A stretch of 19,664 nt of DNA, taken from Deltaproteobacteria bacterium (GTDB taxonomy: Bacteria > Desulfobacterota > Syntrophia > Syntrophales > UBA2210). The stretch spans positions 1 through 19,664 of the forward strand of contig DSBH01000083.1 of NCBI GenBank assembly GCA_011056825.1, in the 5' to 3' direction. Below the pieces are notes generated by a model. The model did not search any database, was not told the origin of the DNA, and saw only the letters and a program-made list of their open reading frames with translations. Positions 6,127-15,514 of this stretch are shown piece by piece. Made by a program: the position numbers and the translations under genes. Each line of letters begins with the position of its first letter. Positions within the stretch are counted from its first letter, which is position 1.

Positions 6127-8797
6127 GCCGTTCGTAAACTCTCATGTACTGAGCGATCATGGTCTCCAGGTCATACTTCTCCCTGGTCTCCCGCATGATG
6201 CGCCTGATCTGCGGTTCACGCTCGACGGCGGGCCTTCGATGAAAGCGGAGGCTTTTTTCCATGCCGAAGAGCAGCCCGCCGGGATCGTAATCCCTGAAAA
6301 GAAACCCGTTTCCCACATCCTGGGGAGAACCGTCCGCCTTCAGCCGCAGTTCCCTGATCTTGTCGTGGTAGCCCCCGGTGTCGCGGTTCGTTGCCGTGGC
6401 GCCGAACAGGTTGCCTACCTGGTCGATCTGCCCGCAGGGCTCGTAAAGAGATACCCCGAAAACATCGCTCGCGGCGGCGAACCCGAGCATGGACAGATCC
6501 TCCTGGTAGTGGTGGTAGGCGATTTTTCCTCCCGAAACCCAGGCGATTCTTCCAAGTATTTCCTCGTGCGTGCGGTCGCCGCCGACGCCGTTGGCCACGA
6601 TCGCCACCTGCACGTCCGGGTTTTCAATGACGAAACGAAGCAACACTTCTTCAAAGACCGCCACTCCTTTCTGTAGCGGATCGAGTCTGGACGGCCAGTA
6701 GAACAGCACCGCTCCGGAATTCACGTTGAGTCCGGTCCGGCGTTGAAATTCCAGGAGATTTTCACGTTTCGCCGCCAGGACGTCCGCGTCGGGGCCGTAG
6801 TTCCTGACGAGGTGAGGGCAGAACTCGGGGTACATCGTGCGGGACGGGGCGTTGATGATCGATACGACGGCGCCCACGGCGTATTTCGCCTTTACTTCAT
6901 CACGAACGCTCTGAGGAATGACGGGCTGATCGATGAAATAATCATTTACCACTTCTTCGAGGAACCGGCTGCCGACAAAATTCACCATCGTGGCGTTTTT
7001 GATCGCCGTCGCCTGGGCGTCGATGCAGCGTCGACCCTGATCGTCCGACAAGTACAGGAAGGGAGTCAGTTCGTCTATCTCGATGCCGAACAGCATCTCC
7101 AGAGGAATGTGGCCGGTGAAACTGTTGTGCATCGTGTGCAGAAGCGGAATGCCCCGGGATTTCACGTACGCCGAGACGGCCCCCCCGGCCATCCAGTCGT
7201 GGGTATGGACGATCAGCCGCCCCCGACTCTTTCCCCGCACATCTTTGATGATGTGATTTATTACTTCTTTCTGGAACTCGGCCGCGTTCCGGGCGGGATC
7301 GCCGGCATAGGCGCCCGGCAGGTCGGCGAAAACGGAGGAGCTGACCAGATGAATCCTGTCCGTGTCGTGCTGATACCGCAAGGTGCGCCAGTCTTCCTCG
7401 CCGATGCGGCTGTCCTCGCGGAACCGCTTCTTGAGATTCAACATGGCCAGGTGTACGTCCACGTTCCGTTCGTTCAGCCCCTCGCAGAGGGCGGAGACCA
7501 CTTCGCCGAGGCCGCCGCTTTTCCCCGATATATAGGACGCCAGCGCCCCCATATCCGCTGGCAGACGCCCGCTTTCGGGTGCGATGAGCAGCACTGCCGT
7601 GCGTTCCCGCCGCTTCAACACCTCGAAACGCCTGATGGCGACCTCGAAATCGTCGATCTTGCGGGTGAGCACGTGGGCCGCCTGGGTGATGGAACCGCCG
7701 TATGGGTTGAAATAGGAATGTACGGCGTGATCCTCGCCGATCCGTTCATGAAGAAAGTAGATATGATCCGACGTGGTCAGGTGCCGCCAGCGGGTCAGCA
7801 GCTCGCCGTCGGCGCGCCGGGCTTCTCCTTCCAGTTTTTCGATGTTCCGGAACAATTCGTACTGGGTCATGGTACCCAGCCACCCGTGAGTATCCCGCGA
7901 TGCGTCAGCCCAGGACGATGTCGCAAGGCCCGGAATATCCACGGGGGGACATTCCACGTTTTCGAACCGTTCGGCTATCTCCGTGGGATTGGCCATGACG
8001 ATTGACTCATGGTTTGCGAAAGCCCGGGGAATCGCCTTCCAGAATTCGAAAATGCGGGTGTCTTCCCAGAGATGTTCCCCGATATGCTCGAAATCGTAGC
8101 CAAGCAGCACCGCCGGTCCGTCAATACGCGCGATATTGGCGGCATATTCCTCCGGCGCTAGCGGCCGGTGGGTGAAACGAAAGGCAACGTCATCGCTCAG
8201 GTCCCTGTTGCGAGGAATGACGACGAGACCATTTTCAACGGACTTGAACACTGAATCGGGTGTCAGAACCGCTCCGTCGCCGTACATGTCCCGACGCTGC
8301 TCGCACAAAATCGCCCGGTACCCCATATCGTGAACAGCCGCGGCGACATTATTATTGTACATCAGTTCCGTGTTGCGAAAGGATGTAGGCTTGATACCGA
8401 AGAGGTGCCGCATCAGATCGCGATGCAGCGAGACCTGGTCGCGGAATTCCTGTCGCTTCGGATCTTCGAAAAGCGACGTGAGTGAATGGTAGTAGGTCTC
8501 ATCGAGATACTCGACCCGCTCGCCACCGCCCGCATCGAGCAGACGCTGCAGGGCCGTGATCACGTCGGGACTGTAGAGTTGCGCCTGCTCCAGGAAAGTC
8601 CCCGAAAAACTGAAAGTCGCCTTGAACGATTCCTCGCCGGCCACCATTTCCTCAAAGAGCGACAGCGCGGGCAGATAGCATTTCGATGCGACCTTTTGAA
8701 ATACCTCGCGGTTCAGATCCTCCCAGAGGAACTTGTCCCGCTCGGGATGCAGGCGAAAGGGCTGGTGCAGCTGGAAGTACAAACAGACTAGCGACAT
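6101..8797 (-). CDS. Fusion: GH57 glucanase/branching-type domain with GT5 glycogen synthase
   Basis: An 898-residue protein with two alpha-glucan-active halves. Residues 1 to about 395 are a GH57 domain: FQLHQP (8-13), FSGTFLEQ (64-71), FRNTEL with the likely nucleophile E144, YDFEHIGEHLWED with the likely acid/base D235, and SSWADASRDTHGWLG (294-308). GH57 members include alpha-amylases, 4-alpha-glucanotransferases and branching enzymes, and the motifs alone do not settle which. Residues about 400-898 are a GT5 glycogen/starch synthase: KSGGLGEVV (426-434), HTHDWMAGG (531-539), YWPSRLDPLQKG (700-711), YEPCGQ (785-790) and RDTGGYHDKI (805-814). The domain would extend glucan chains from ADP- or UDP-glucose. 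The start at 8797 has GGAGG eight bases upstream; the ATG at 8815 overlaps that site. It is the last gene of the operon, 48 bases after the GT3-GT35 gene. Expected cytoplasmic; no signal peptide or membrane segment. Confidence 0.92.
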   Translation of the reverse strand: MSLVCLYFQLHQPFRLHPERDKFLWEDLNREVFQKVASKCYLPALSLFEEMVAGEESFKATFSFSGTFLEQAQLYSPDVITALQRLLDAGGGERVEYLDETYYHSLTSLFEDPKRQEFRDQVSLHRDLMRHLFGIKPTSFRNTELMYNNNVAAAVHDMGYRAILCEQRRDMYGDGAVLTPDSVFKSVENGLVVIPRNRDLSDDVAFRFTHRPLAPEEYAANIARIDGPAVLLGYDFEHIGEHLWEDTRIFEFWKAIPRAFANHESIVMANPTEIAERFENVECPPVDIPGLATSSWADASRDTHGWLGTMTQYELFRNIEKLEGEARRADGELLTRWRHLTTSDHIYFLHERIGEDHAVHSYFNPYGGSITQAAHVLTRKIDDFEVAIRRFEVLKRRERTAVLLIAPESGRLPADMGALASYISGKSGGLGEVVSALCEGLNERNVDVHLAMLNLKKRFREDSRIGEEDWRTLRYQHDTDRIHLVSSSVFADLPGAYAGDPARNAAEFQKEVINHIIKDVRGKSRGRLIVHTHDWMAGGAVSAYVKSRGIPLLHTMHNSFTGHIPLEMLFGIEIDELTPFLYLSDDQGRRCIDAQATAIKNATMVNFVGSRFLEEVVNDYFIDQPVIPQSVRDEVKAKYAVGAVVSIINAPSRTMYPEFCPHLVRNYGPDADVLAAKRENLLEFQRRTGLNVNSGAVLFYWPSRLDPLQKGVAVFEEVLLRFVIENPDVQVAIVANGVGGDRTHEEILGRIAWVSGGKIAYHHYQEDLSMLGFAAASDVFGVSLYEPCGQIDQVGNLFGATATNRDTGGYHDKIRELRLKADGSPQDVGNGFLFRDYDPGGLLFGMEKSLRFHRRPAVEREPQIRRIMRETREKYDLETMIAQYMRVYERLNGDRPLV

Positions 8798-8845
8798 GTG
8801 AACACCCTCCTTCAAACCCGCCGTCGACGGGCGCGCGGCATGGAG

Positions 8846-11800
8846 CTAGGCCCAGTGGACCAGTCCCGGTTCCTGATAGGAGAAAAGGTCGGGATGCGTC
8901 GGCATGATACGAATACCGTAAACAAAGGTGCCGGATTTTTCGGCCCGGTACTCGCCGGAATATATGAGCGTTCCGTCGTCGGCGTCGACGCCTGTCCTGC
9001 TCATCCCCAGAACGGCCGATTTGCGCAGAACGCCCCGCTCCCCGGATTCCATTATGACCAGTTCCACCCGCACTTCCTCTTCCGAGAGCCGGCCCAGGTC
9101 GATTCCCGCCTCCACCTGGAACGATCCGCCCACATCAAGGCGGTCACCCGTGAAACCACGCACCTTGTACCACCGGATGTGGTCCCGCGAAAACCGCGAG
9201 GATATTTTCTGTTTCCAGCCGGCCAGAGCCCGCGCCCGTTCGTATCCACGCGCTTTCAGGACCGCCGCGCGACGGGCCGCGGGCAGGTACATGGTTTCAT
9301 AATACTGCTTGACCATGCGGTGAGTGTTGAAACGGGGAACAAGGCTTTTGATGGACGATTTCATCATGGCGAGCCATTTTTCCGGATAACCGCCGCCATT
9401 CGTATCAAAAAAACAGGGCAGTACCGACGATTCGAGCACGTCGTAGAAAGAATCACTGTCGGCGGTGTTCTGCGTGTCCACGTTACTGTACTCCCTGCCG
9501 TCGCCGAAGGCCCAGCCGTTGTCGCCGTTGTAGGCTTCGTCCCACCAGCCGTCGAGAATGCTCAGGTTCAACCCGCCGTTCACCACAACCTTCATGCCGC
9601 TCGTTCCGCTTGCTTCGCGCGGCCGCAGGGGATTGTTGAGCCAGACATCGACACCTTGAACCAGGCTTCGCGCCATTCCCAGATTATAATTCTCGATGAA
9701 AAAAATATTGTCGATGAACCGCTCGTCCCAGGTATAGGCGAACAACTGTTTCAGAAGCTCCTTGCCGGCCTCGTCGTTCGGGTGGGCTTTGCCCGCGAAA
9801 ATAACCTGCACGGTTCTGCCGTTGTCGTTCAGCAGTCGAGACAGGCGTTCGCAATCCTCGAACAGCATGAGCGCCCGCTTGTAGGTGGCGAATCTCCGGG
9901 CGAAACCAATGATCAGGGCGCCCGGGTCGAGGCTTTCCGTTTTCCGCCGGACCAGAGACCGGGGAATCCCCTGCCGCTCGCTCTGCGCCGTCAGGCTGCC
10001 TTTCACGTAATCAATCATTTTTGTCTTGAGATCCACGTGAGTCTGCCAGAGCACCTTGTCGGGAATCTCGTCCACCCGTTCCCAGCCCAGGGTTTCAAAA
10101 TCCCCGGAATACCAGTCAATCCCCAGGTAGCGCTCGTAACATTCCTTCATCGCGGGCGCCACCCATGACTGCATATGCACACCGTTGGTGACGGCCTTCA
10201 CGGGCACTTCATCCTCGTCGAATCCCGACCATACCTTTTTCCACATCTTCCGCGCGACCTGGCCGTGAAGTTCGCTCACTGCGTTGGAGGCGCAGCACAG
10301 ATTGAAAGCAAGTACGGGCATGAAAAAAGGTTTGCCCGAACCCGGTTCGTCCCGGCCGAGCTGCCAGAAGGTGTCCCAGGATATTCCCAGCTCCTCGGCG
10401 TATTCGGAAAAATAATTTTTCATGAGCGATTCTTCGAACCGTTCATTGGCCGCTTCGACGGGACTGTGGGTAGTAAATATGGAACTCGCCCGCACAACCT
10501 CCCGTGCCTCGTGAAAGGTCAGCCCCTTTTTTTCCATGAGGCCCCTGATGCGCTCGAGCAACAGAAAGGCCGAGTGTCCCTCGTTAAGATGAAAGACGGC
10601 CGGCCGTATTCCCAGCTTTTCCAGCAACCGCACGCCGCCGATGCCCAGCATTATTTCCTGCTCGATGCGAAGCCGCTGGTCGGCGCCGTAGAGACGCGAC
10701 GTGATGGCCATGTCCTGGCTGTTGTTTTCGGGAATGGCCGTGTCGAGCAGGTACAGTTTCACCGTTCCCACGGTAACATGCCAGGCCTGGGCGTACAGTT
10801 TCCGCCCGGGCAGGTCGACATGGATCTTCAGCGCCTCGTCGGGCCTGCCCCCGTTGGCGCAGATGCTCACAGGCATGCGTGAAAAATCATTGTCCGGGTA
10901 GAGTGCGGTTTGATTGCCCTCGCCGTCAAGCATCTGTGAAAAATAGCCGTTCTTGTACAGCAGTCCCACGCCGACGAGAGGAAAATGAAGGTTGGCCGAG
11001 GACTTCAAGTGATCCCCCGAAAGAACGCCGAGACCGCCCGAATATATGGGCAGGCTCTCGTGCAGGCCGTATTCCGTCGAGAAATAGGCCACGGGGGTTT
11101 TCGCCGTGATAAGCGCATCATCGTCTCCAAATGATCCATTGTCGGCGCCGATGTCGTCAAGCAGGGTCAACACCCGCCGGTAAAGCCGCAGGTAGGTCTC
11201 GTTTTCCGCCATTTCCGCCAGCCGGTCTTCCCTGACCCGCTCCAGCAGTTCCACGGGATTGCGGCCGAGATCGACCCACAGGCGGGGATCCAGCCGAGCG
11301 AAGAGTTCTTCTATTTCGGGGGTCCAGGTCCAGGTAAGATCGTAAGCGATTTCCCTGAGACGGCCAAGCGGCTCGGGCAAGGGAACGGCGACGCTGAAAT
11401 TCCGGTACCGCGGCTGCAGAGAATCGGTGCCCGCGTAAGTAACCTCGCGGCCCGTGCCGCTGGTATCGAGACCGTGAAGACGCTTATCCGCCGTCGCGAC
11501 GGCCTCGCTGTACGCTTCTCCGTAGCGATCATACAGAACAGCCCAGTCGGCCCGTGCCGCGACAAACCGGGCCATGCTCCGTTGACGCCGTTTCTCTTCG
11601 GGCGTCCAGCCCAGGACGCGGAGAAAGCACTCCTTAAGCGCCGCGACGCAGTGTTCCCGACTCCTGCCCTGAAAATCAAGGACGAAAACACCGTCGGCGG
11701 GTACGTCCTCCTGCCGCCGTACCCAGGCTCCGAAACCGGCGCGATCCGTTGTTACCACCGGAAGACAGCGTGCCGCGCCGTCCAGCGGCGTGTATCCCCA

Positions 11801-13129
11801 GGGCTCATACCGGGAGAGAAACACGCCCAGGTCGCAGGCGCCGATTACGTCGTCATACGTGAGATTCACAATCCCGTCGTACCCGTCAAGATAGACGGGC
11901 ATGCAAATCACGTGAACGGCGTCGCCGGGATCATTCAAAAGATTGAGGGAGTTGCACGCGTTCCAGACGGGGTCATGCTGGGGATTAGAAATCTGGTGAG
12001 TACAGATGCGGGCGACTCCGGAAGCAACGACACCCTCTTCTCCCCGAATGATGCGCGATGTTTCATTCGAAATCCCCCGGTGAGCGCCGAGGATGCCCAG
12101 GAAGGCGACCACCTTCCTGCCGGCCGGATCATTGCGCAGGTCCTCGCCTACGCCCTTCAGCGATTCCAGAAACAGGTCGATCCCCTTGCCCCGGAAATCG
12201 TATCGTCCCGATGTAAAAAAAATATCGGTCCTGTCGACGGGCAGTTCCGTATGGAGGAACTTCGACGCGAAATCAAGCATCGTCAGGCGGCGTGGATCGT
12301 TTCCAGTCGCTTCGTCGAAACATTCAGGAACATCATTAATAGTAATACCATTGGGAAGAATCACCCGGGGAGTGCGCCCCAGGATGCAGGTCACTTCCTC
12401 CGCCGTCACCTCACTCACGGCGGAGAGGCAGTCAGCCTGCGCCGCGGCGGCTGTCTCGATTGAATGCCGCGCGCTGACGTTCAGCCGTGACGCCAGATCG
12501 GCGGTAAAAGCGGCGCCCTGATCCTCCGGCAGGTCGTCGCCCGCATCGGCGATCGCCCTGCCCAGCACCGTGGCGTGAGCGGTGAAAACCGTCGCGATTT
12601 CGGGAACATTCCGGTTGAGGTAGAGAAGTCCCGCCGCCGTCGTCCAGTCGTGAAAATGGGCCACGAACACCTCGTGATGCCGTAGCAGCCGTTCATAAAG
12701 AATTTCCACCATTTCGGCCGCCGCCGTGGCGAACAATACCTGTTCAATGTAGTCCGGACCTCCCGCCATGGAATCGACGCCGTAGTTCTGCCAGAGCCCG
12801 AAGAGCAACCTGTCCGTGTCGTACTTTCCGTTGTGGCTCACCAGGATGGTCCGGGGCCCACCGGGAGCGTCCTGCCAGCGACCACACCGGCAGGACAGAT
12901 TTCTCGCGCCCGCGTCGAACCTGATGTCGTCCCAGAGTTCTTCGTCGGTCTCTTCGAAATCCGGATTGTTTCCCAGGTCGGGACCGATAAGAAAATAACC
13001 GGCTCCAAACCGCTCGACGGCACGGCCGGCCTTCCCCCTGAGAACCCTGTGGATGCCGCCCACCTTGTTGCAGGTTTCCCAGCTCAATTCAAAAAGGCAA
13101 TCAGCCGATGTATCAATCTTGTTATTCAT
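8846..13129 (-). CDS. Fusion: GT3 glycogen synthase with DUF3417 alpha-glucan phosphorylase (GT35)
   Basis: A 1427-residue protein. Residues 10 to about 545 match the eukaryotic-type (GT3) glycogen synthase: SWETCNKVGGIHRVL (16-30), HFHDWTTAAG (158-167), TAHATVLGR (183-191), LPNGI (258-262) and the catalytic-site motif SRYEPWGYTP (439-448). Residues about 575-1315 are an alpha-glucan phosphorylase: a DUF3417-like start (LREIAYDLTWTWTPEIEELF), YFSTEYGLHESLPIYSGGLG (682-701), HLNEGHSAF (847-855), THSPVEAANERF (887-898), and EASGTSGMK (1172-1180) with the PLP lysine K1180. About 110 further residues form a likely beta-rich tail. Synthesis of glucan from nucleotide-glucose and phosphorolysis to glucose-1-phosphate are thus joined in one chain. 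The frame is continuous across the junction near 11400. ATG 13129 is used; an in-frame GTG at 13141 has a better-placed GGAGGAAGG site and may be the true start. It follows the GT4 gene by 32-44 bases. Confidence 0.93.
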   Translation of the reverse strand: MNNKIDTSADCLFELSWETCNKVGGIHRVLRGKAGRAVERFGAGYFLIGPDLGNNPDFEETDEELWDDIRFDAGARNLSCRCGRWQDAPGGPRTILVSHNGKYDTDRLLFGLWQNYGVDSMAGGPDYIEQVLFATAAAEMVEILYERLLRHHEVFVAHFHDWTTAAGLLYLNRNVPEIATVFTAHATVLGRAIADAGDDLPEDQGAAFTADLASRLNVSARHSIETAAAAQADCLSAVSEVTAEEVTCILGRTPRVILPNGITINDVPECFDEATGNDPRRLTMLDFASKFLHTELPVDRTDIFFTSGRYDFRGKGIDLFLESLKGVGEDLRNDPAGRKVVAFLGILGAHRGISNETSRIIRGEEGVVASGVARICTHQISNPQHDPVWNACNSLNLLNDPGDAVHVICMPVYLDGYDGIVNLTYDDVIGACDLGVFLSRYEPWGYTPLDGAARCLPVVTTDRAGFGAWVRRQEDVPADGVFVLDFQGRSREHCVAALKECFLRVLGWTPEEKRRQRSMARFVAARADWAVLYDRYGEAYSEAVATADKRLHGLDTSGTGREVTYAGTDSLQPRYRNFSVAVPLPEPLGRLREIAYDLTWTWTPEIEELFARLDPRLWVDLGRNPVELLERVREDRLAEMAENETYLRLYRRVLTLLDDIGADNGSFGDDDALITAKTPVAYFSTEYGLHESLPIYSGGLGVLSGDHLKSSANLHFPLVGVGLLYKNGYFSQMLDGEGNQTALYPDNDFSRMPVSICANGGRPDEALKIHVDLPGRKLYAQAWHVTVGTVKLYLLDTAIPENNSQDMAITSRLYGADQRLRIEQEIMLGIGGVRLLEKLGIRPAVFHLNEGHSAFLLLERIRGLMEKKGLTFHEAREVVRASSIFTTHSPVEAANERFEESLMKNYFSEYAEELGISWDTFWQLGRDEPGSGKPFFMPVLAFNLCCASNAVSELHGQVARKMWKKVWSGFDEDEVPVKAVTNGVHMQSWVAPAMKECYERYLGIDWYSGDFETLGWERVDEIPDKVLWQTHVDLKTKMIDYVKGSLTAQSERQGIPRSLVRRKTESLDPGALIIGFARRFATYKRALMLFEDCERLSRLLNDNGRTVQVIFAGKAHPNDEAGKELLKQLFAYTWDERFIDNIFFIENYNLGMARSLVQGVDVWLNNPLRPREASGTSGMKVVVNGGLNLSILDGWWDEAYNGDNGWAFGDGREYSNVDTQNTADSDSFYDVLESSVLPCFFDTNGGGYPEKWLAMMKSSIKSLVPRFNTHRMVKQYYETMYLPAARRAAVLKARGYERARALAGWKQKISSRFSRDHIRWYKVRGFTGDRLDVGGSFQVEAGIDLGRLSEEEVRVELVIMESGERGVLRKSAVLGMSRTGVDADDGTLIYSGEYRAEKSGTFVYGIRIMPTHPDLFSYQEPGLVHWA

Positions 13130-13173
13130 GTTACTTCGCACACCTTGTTCCCTTCCTCCGTTCTGTTTCCGCT

Positions 13174-14430
13174 TTACCCGCCGTCCCGGGGAAGGGACGT
13201 TTCGCCCGCCCGGTCCGCCGCGGAGCGGTAGCACGCGAGCACCGCCGCCGCCTGGCGTCGCCAGGTTAATTCCCTCATATCCTCGAGGCCGTCCCGAACG
13301 ATCTTCCGGCGCCGATCGTCGTCGCCCAGAATGTCCAGCATTTCCCGCGCCAGCTCTTCCGTATCTTCCGGATCCACGACAGGACAGCTTTGCAACACTT
13401 CCGCAACCCCCGAATGCACCGAAAGAATAACGGGAACGCCCTGGCTGATGGCTTCGAGCGCGGTGATTCCGAAGGGCTCAGAATCGCTTGGCATGACGTA
13501 CAGGTCGCTTCGGGCGAAAGATTCCGTCACGTCCCCGCCTTCCAGAAATCCCGTGAACACACACCGATCGGCAATGCCCTCCTCCACCGCACGTTGCTTC
13601 ATCATGCTGATCATGTCGCCCGCTCCGACGATCAGGAAACGCACCGACGGATCTGCCGCCGCAACAAGGAGTGCCGACTCGATGAAATACCCGGGCCCCT
13701 TCTGAAAAGTTATTCTGCCGAGAAAAAGAACAGTTTTCCCTCCTGCAGGCTCTTTCACATTCTTCCGCGGCGCGGGCGGCAGGGGGAGCGCCGCGTTGTG
13801 AACGACCGTGATGCGCCCGCCCGGTATGCCGTACTGATCGATTATTTTCTGTTTCGTGTAGTTACTGACGGCGATAACCTGATCCGCCTCGAGCATGCCG
13901 AAACGTTCCACCCCATAAATGTATTCGTTGATCCGCAACGGGCTCCTGTCCGACTCGAGAGAGTGTATGTGCACGATCAAGGGTCGTCCCGTTTCCTCGC
14001 GGGCAGCCATACCGGCGGGGATCGTCATCCAGTCGTGGACGGCGATGACGTCGAAATATTCCGTCCGGGCAACGGCCCGGGCGCACCGGGCGTACCGGGC
14101 CACCTCGTCGTACATGTCGCCGCCGTACCTGTCCCCGTCACGTTCCGGCAGCTGTTCCCGGTAATCGCCCGCCGTCATGTAGGGGGCAAGCAACACATCC
14201 ACGGGACGTTCCAGTATGGCTGGTGTTGCCTCGGAATCTTCGGCGAGAGGTGCCGACAATCCGTCGATGATCCTGAGGTCCGGCGGGAACGCGGAAGCTT
14301 CCGCGCCGGGCGCCACGAAAACGACCTCCGCTCCGTTCGCCAGAAGTCCGTCCGCCAGTCCGCGGCATGCCGTTCCCAGGCCGCCGCTTACGGATGGAGG
14401 AAATTCCCATCCGAACATCAATATTTTCAT
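13174..14430 (-). CDS. GT4-family glycosyltransferase (glycogen-synthase-like)
   Basis: A 418-residue GT-B enzyme. The N-terminus, MKILMFGWEFPPSVSGGLGT (1-20), has the donor-loop GGLG seen in glycogen synthases and GT4 enzymes. VHDWMTIPAG (131-140), FLGRITFQKGPGYFIES (236-252) and SEPFGITALEA (317-327) follow, the last giving the E-x7-E pair E318/E326. It should transfer glucose or a related sugar from a nucleotide sugar, but donor and acceptor cannot be read from the sequence. A GGGGGG run lies just before the ATG. It is second in the leftward operon, 25 bases after the DHH phosphoesterase and 32-44 bases before the GT3-GT35 fusion. The context suggests work on alpha-glucan, perhaps priming or a maltosyl/glucosyl transfer. 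There is no signal peptide or membrane segment. Confidence 0.9.
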   Translation of the reverse strand: MKILMFGWEFPPSVSGGLGTACRGLADGLLANGAEVVFVAPGAEASAFPPDLRIIDGLSAPLAEDSEATPAILERPVDVLLAPYMTAGDYREQLPERDGDRYGGDMYDEVARYARCARAVARTEYFDVIAVHDWMTIPAGMAAREETGRPLIVHIHSLESDRSPLRINEYIYGVERFGMLEADQVIAVSNYTKQKIIDQYGIPGGRITVVHNAALPLPPAPRKNVKEPAGGKTVLFLGRITFQKGPGYFIESALLVAAADPSVRFLIVGAGDMISMMKQRAVEEGIADRCVFTGFLEGGDVTESFARSDLYVMPSDSEPFGITALEAISQGVPVILSVHSGVAEVLQSCPVVDPEDTEELAREMLDILGDDDRRRKIVRDGLEDMRELTWRRQAAAVLACYRSAADRAGETSLPRDGG

Positions 14431-14455
14431 GGCACCCCCCTGTGTTCGTTCACCG

Positions 14456-15514
14456 TTACGACTGCTCCTGGTTACGGGACGCGAAGAGCGGTTTCCCGGT
14501 CACGTCTCCCACGCCGACTACTTTCAACAGACGTTCCGCCACCCGATCCCGGATCACTTTCCGTTCTTCCGGCGACATACCGGCGAGCGCCACCTTGCCC
14601 CCCGCGGCCCGCTCGTGACCGCCGCCCGTACCCAGCCCGCGCAATATACGCAGGGCGATCTTGCCGGCCCACCAGCCCCGTCGGGATGTGCGGACAGACA
14701 GAATCAGTTCGTCCCGGTACTCGCCCATGGCCAGCACCCACCGGATAGCCTCCATGCGAAGAAGAAAGTCGGCCATCTCGGCGGGAATATCGGGGTTGCC
14801 GATTTTGCCCAGATCCGTCACGATAACGTTCTGGTACACCACGCAGCTTTCGATCGCATCGACATACTTGAGATAATAACCCTTGGGAACGGGAGGATTT
14901 TCAATCGCCGCCAGCGTGCGGGGCGCCACGCGGGGAGCAAGAAAGTTGAATGTCTCGAGGTCGGCTTTTGTAACGGAACGGGAAAAACCGCCGGTATCTG
15001 TTTTCATTCCGTAGAAAAGTGCCGTCGCCAGCCTTTTGTCCACGGGAATTTCAAGTTCCCGCAAGTATTCCGTCAGGATGGTCGAGGAACTGCCGTAACC
15101 AGGCCTTACATCGTAAAAGTCGCATTTCTTCGTCGCCGCATTGAGCGGATGATGATCAATGACCACCTGGGGATAAACGGCTCGAGGAATATCGTTGTTG
15201 CCTGTATGCGGCTGACTGTCGATCAGGCAGACCAGTGAAAAATCTCTGAAGGAAATGTCTTTTATGCTTGTCATCTCGATTTTCAGGCGGCGCAGCATCT
15301 GCCGGTTCTCGGCCCTGCCCACGATGCCGCCGTACACGATAACGACTTTCCGTTTGGGTTTCTGTGCAAAAAAAATAACCTTCAGGGCCTGGGCCGCGGC
15401 CATGGCATCGGGATCGGGATTGTTGTGACACACGATGAGAATCGAACGTTTGCCCGACGCGAGATCAAGCAGCGTCCGGGCGGGATGTTCCACGATATCC
15501 TGATTTGAGTTCAT
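14456..15514 (-). CDS. DHH/DHHA1 phosphoesterase, NrnA/DhhP-like
   Basis: A 352-residue DHH-superfamily phosphodiesterase. Motifs in order: CHNNPDPDA (29-37; metal ligands H30, D34, D36), LIDSQ (97-101, D99), DHHP (120-123), KTDTGGF (171-177, D173) and the DHHA1 substrate loop GGGHERAAG (297-305). Family members degrade nanoRNA and pAp (NrnA), or c-di-AMP and pApA (DhhP/Pde2). There is no membrane, PAS or degenerate GGDEF part, so it is not GdpP. AAGGA lies nine bases before ATG 15514. It is the first gene of the leftward glycogen operon (25 bases to the GT4 gene) and is divergent from the diadenylate cyclase gene, 345 bases away. This makes cyclic or linear di-AMP a plausible substrate, by inference from context. 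General oligoribonuclease/pAp phosphatase work is the main alternative. Confidence 0.9.
   Translation of the reverse strand: MNSNQDIVEHPARTLLDLASGKRSILIVCHNNPDPDAMAAAQALKVIFFAQKPKRKVVIVYGGIVGRAENRQMLRRLKIEMTSIKDISFRDFSLVCLIDSQPHTGNNDIPRAVYPQVVIDHHPLNAATKKCDFYDVRPGYGSSSTILTEYLRELEIPVDKRLATALFYGMKTDTGGFSRSVTKADLETFNFLAPRVAPRTLAAIENPPVPKGYYLKYVDAIESCVVYQNVIVTDLGKIGNPDIPAEMADFLLRMEAIRWVLAMGEYRDELILSVRTSRRGWWAGKIALRILRGLGTGGGHERAAGGKVALAGMSPEERKVIRDRVAERLLKVVGVGDVTGKPLFASRNQEQS

Noticed and set aside
8798..10168. Long plus-strand open frame (456 codons) opposite the GT3-GT35 gene
   Set aside because: It is a shadow of a strongly supported minus-strand gene; high GC produces long open antisense frames. 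The same holds for 6743-8005, 1641-2777 and 13390-14748.
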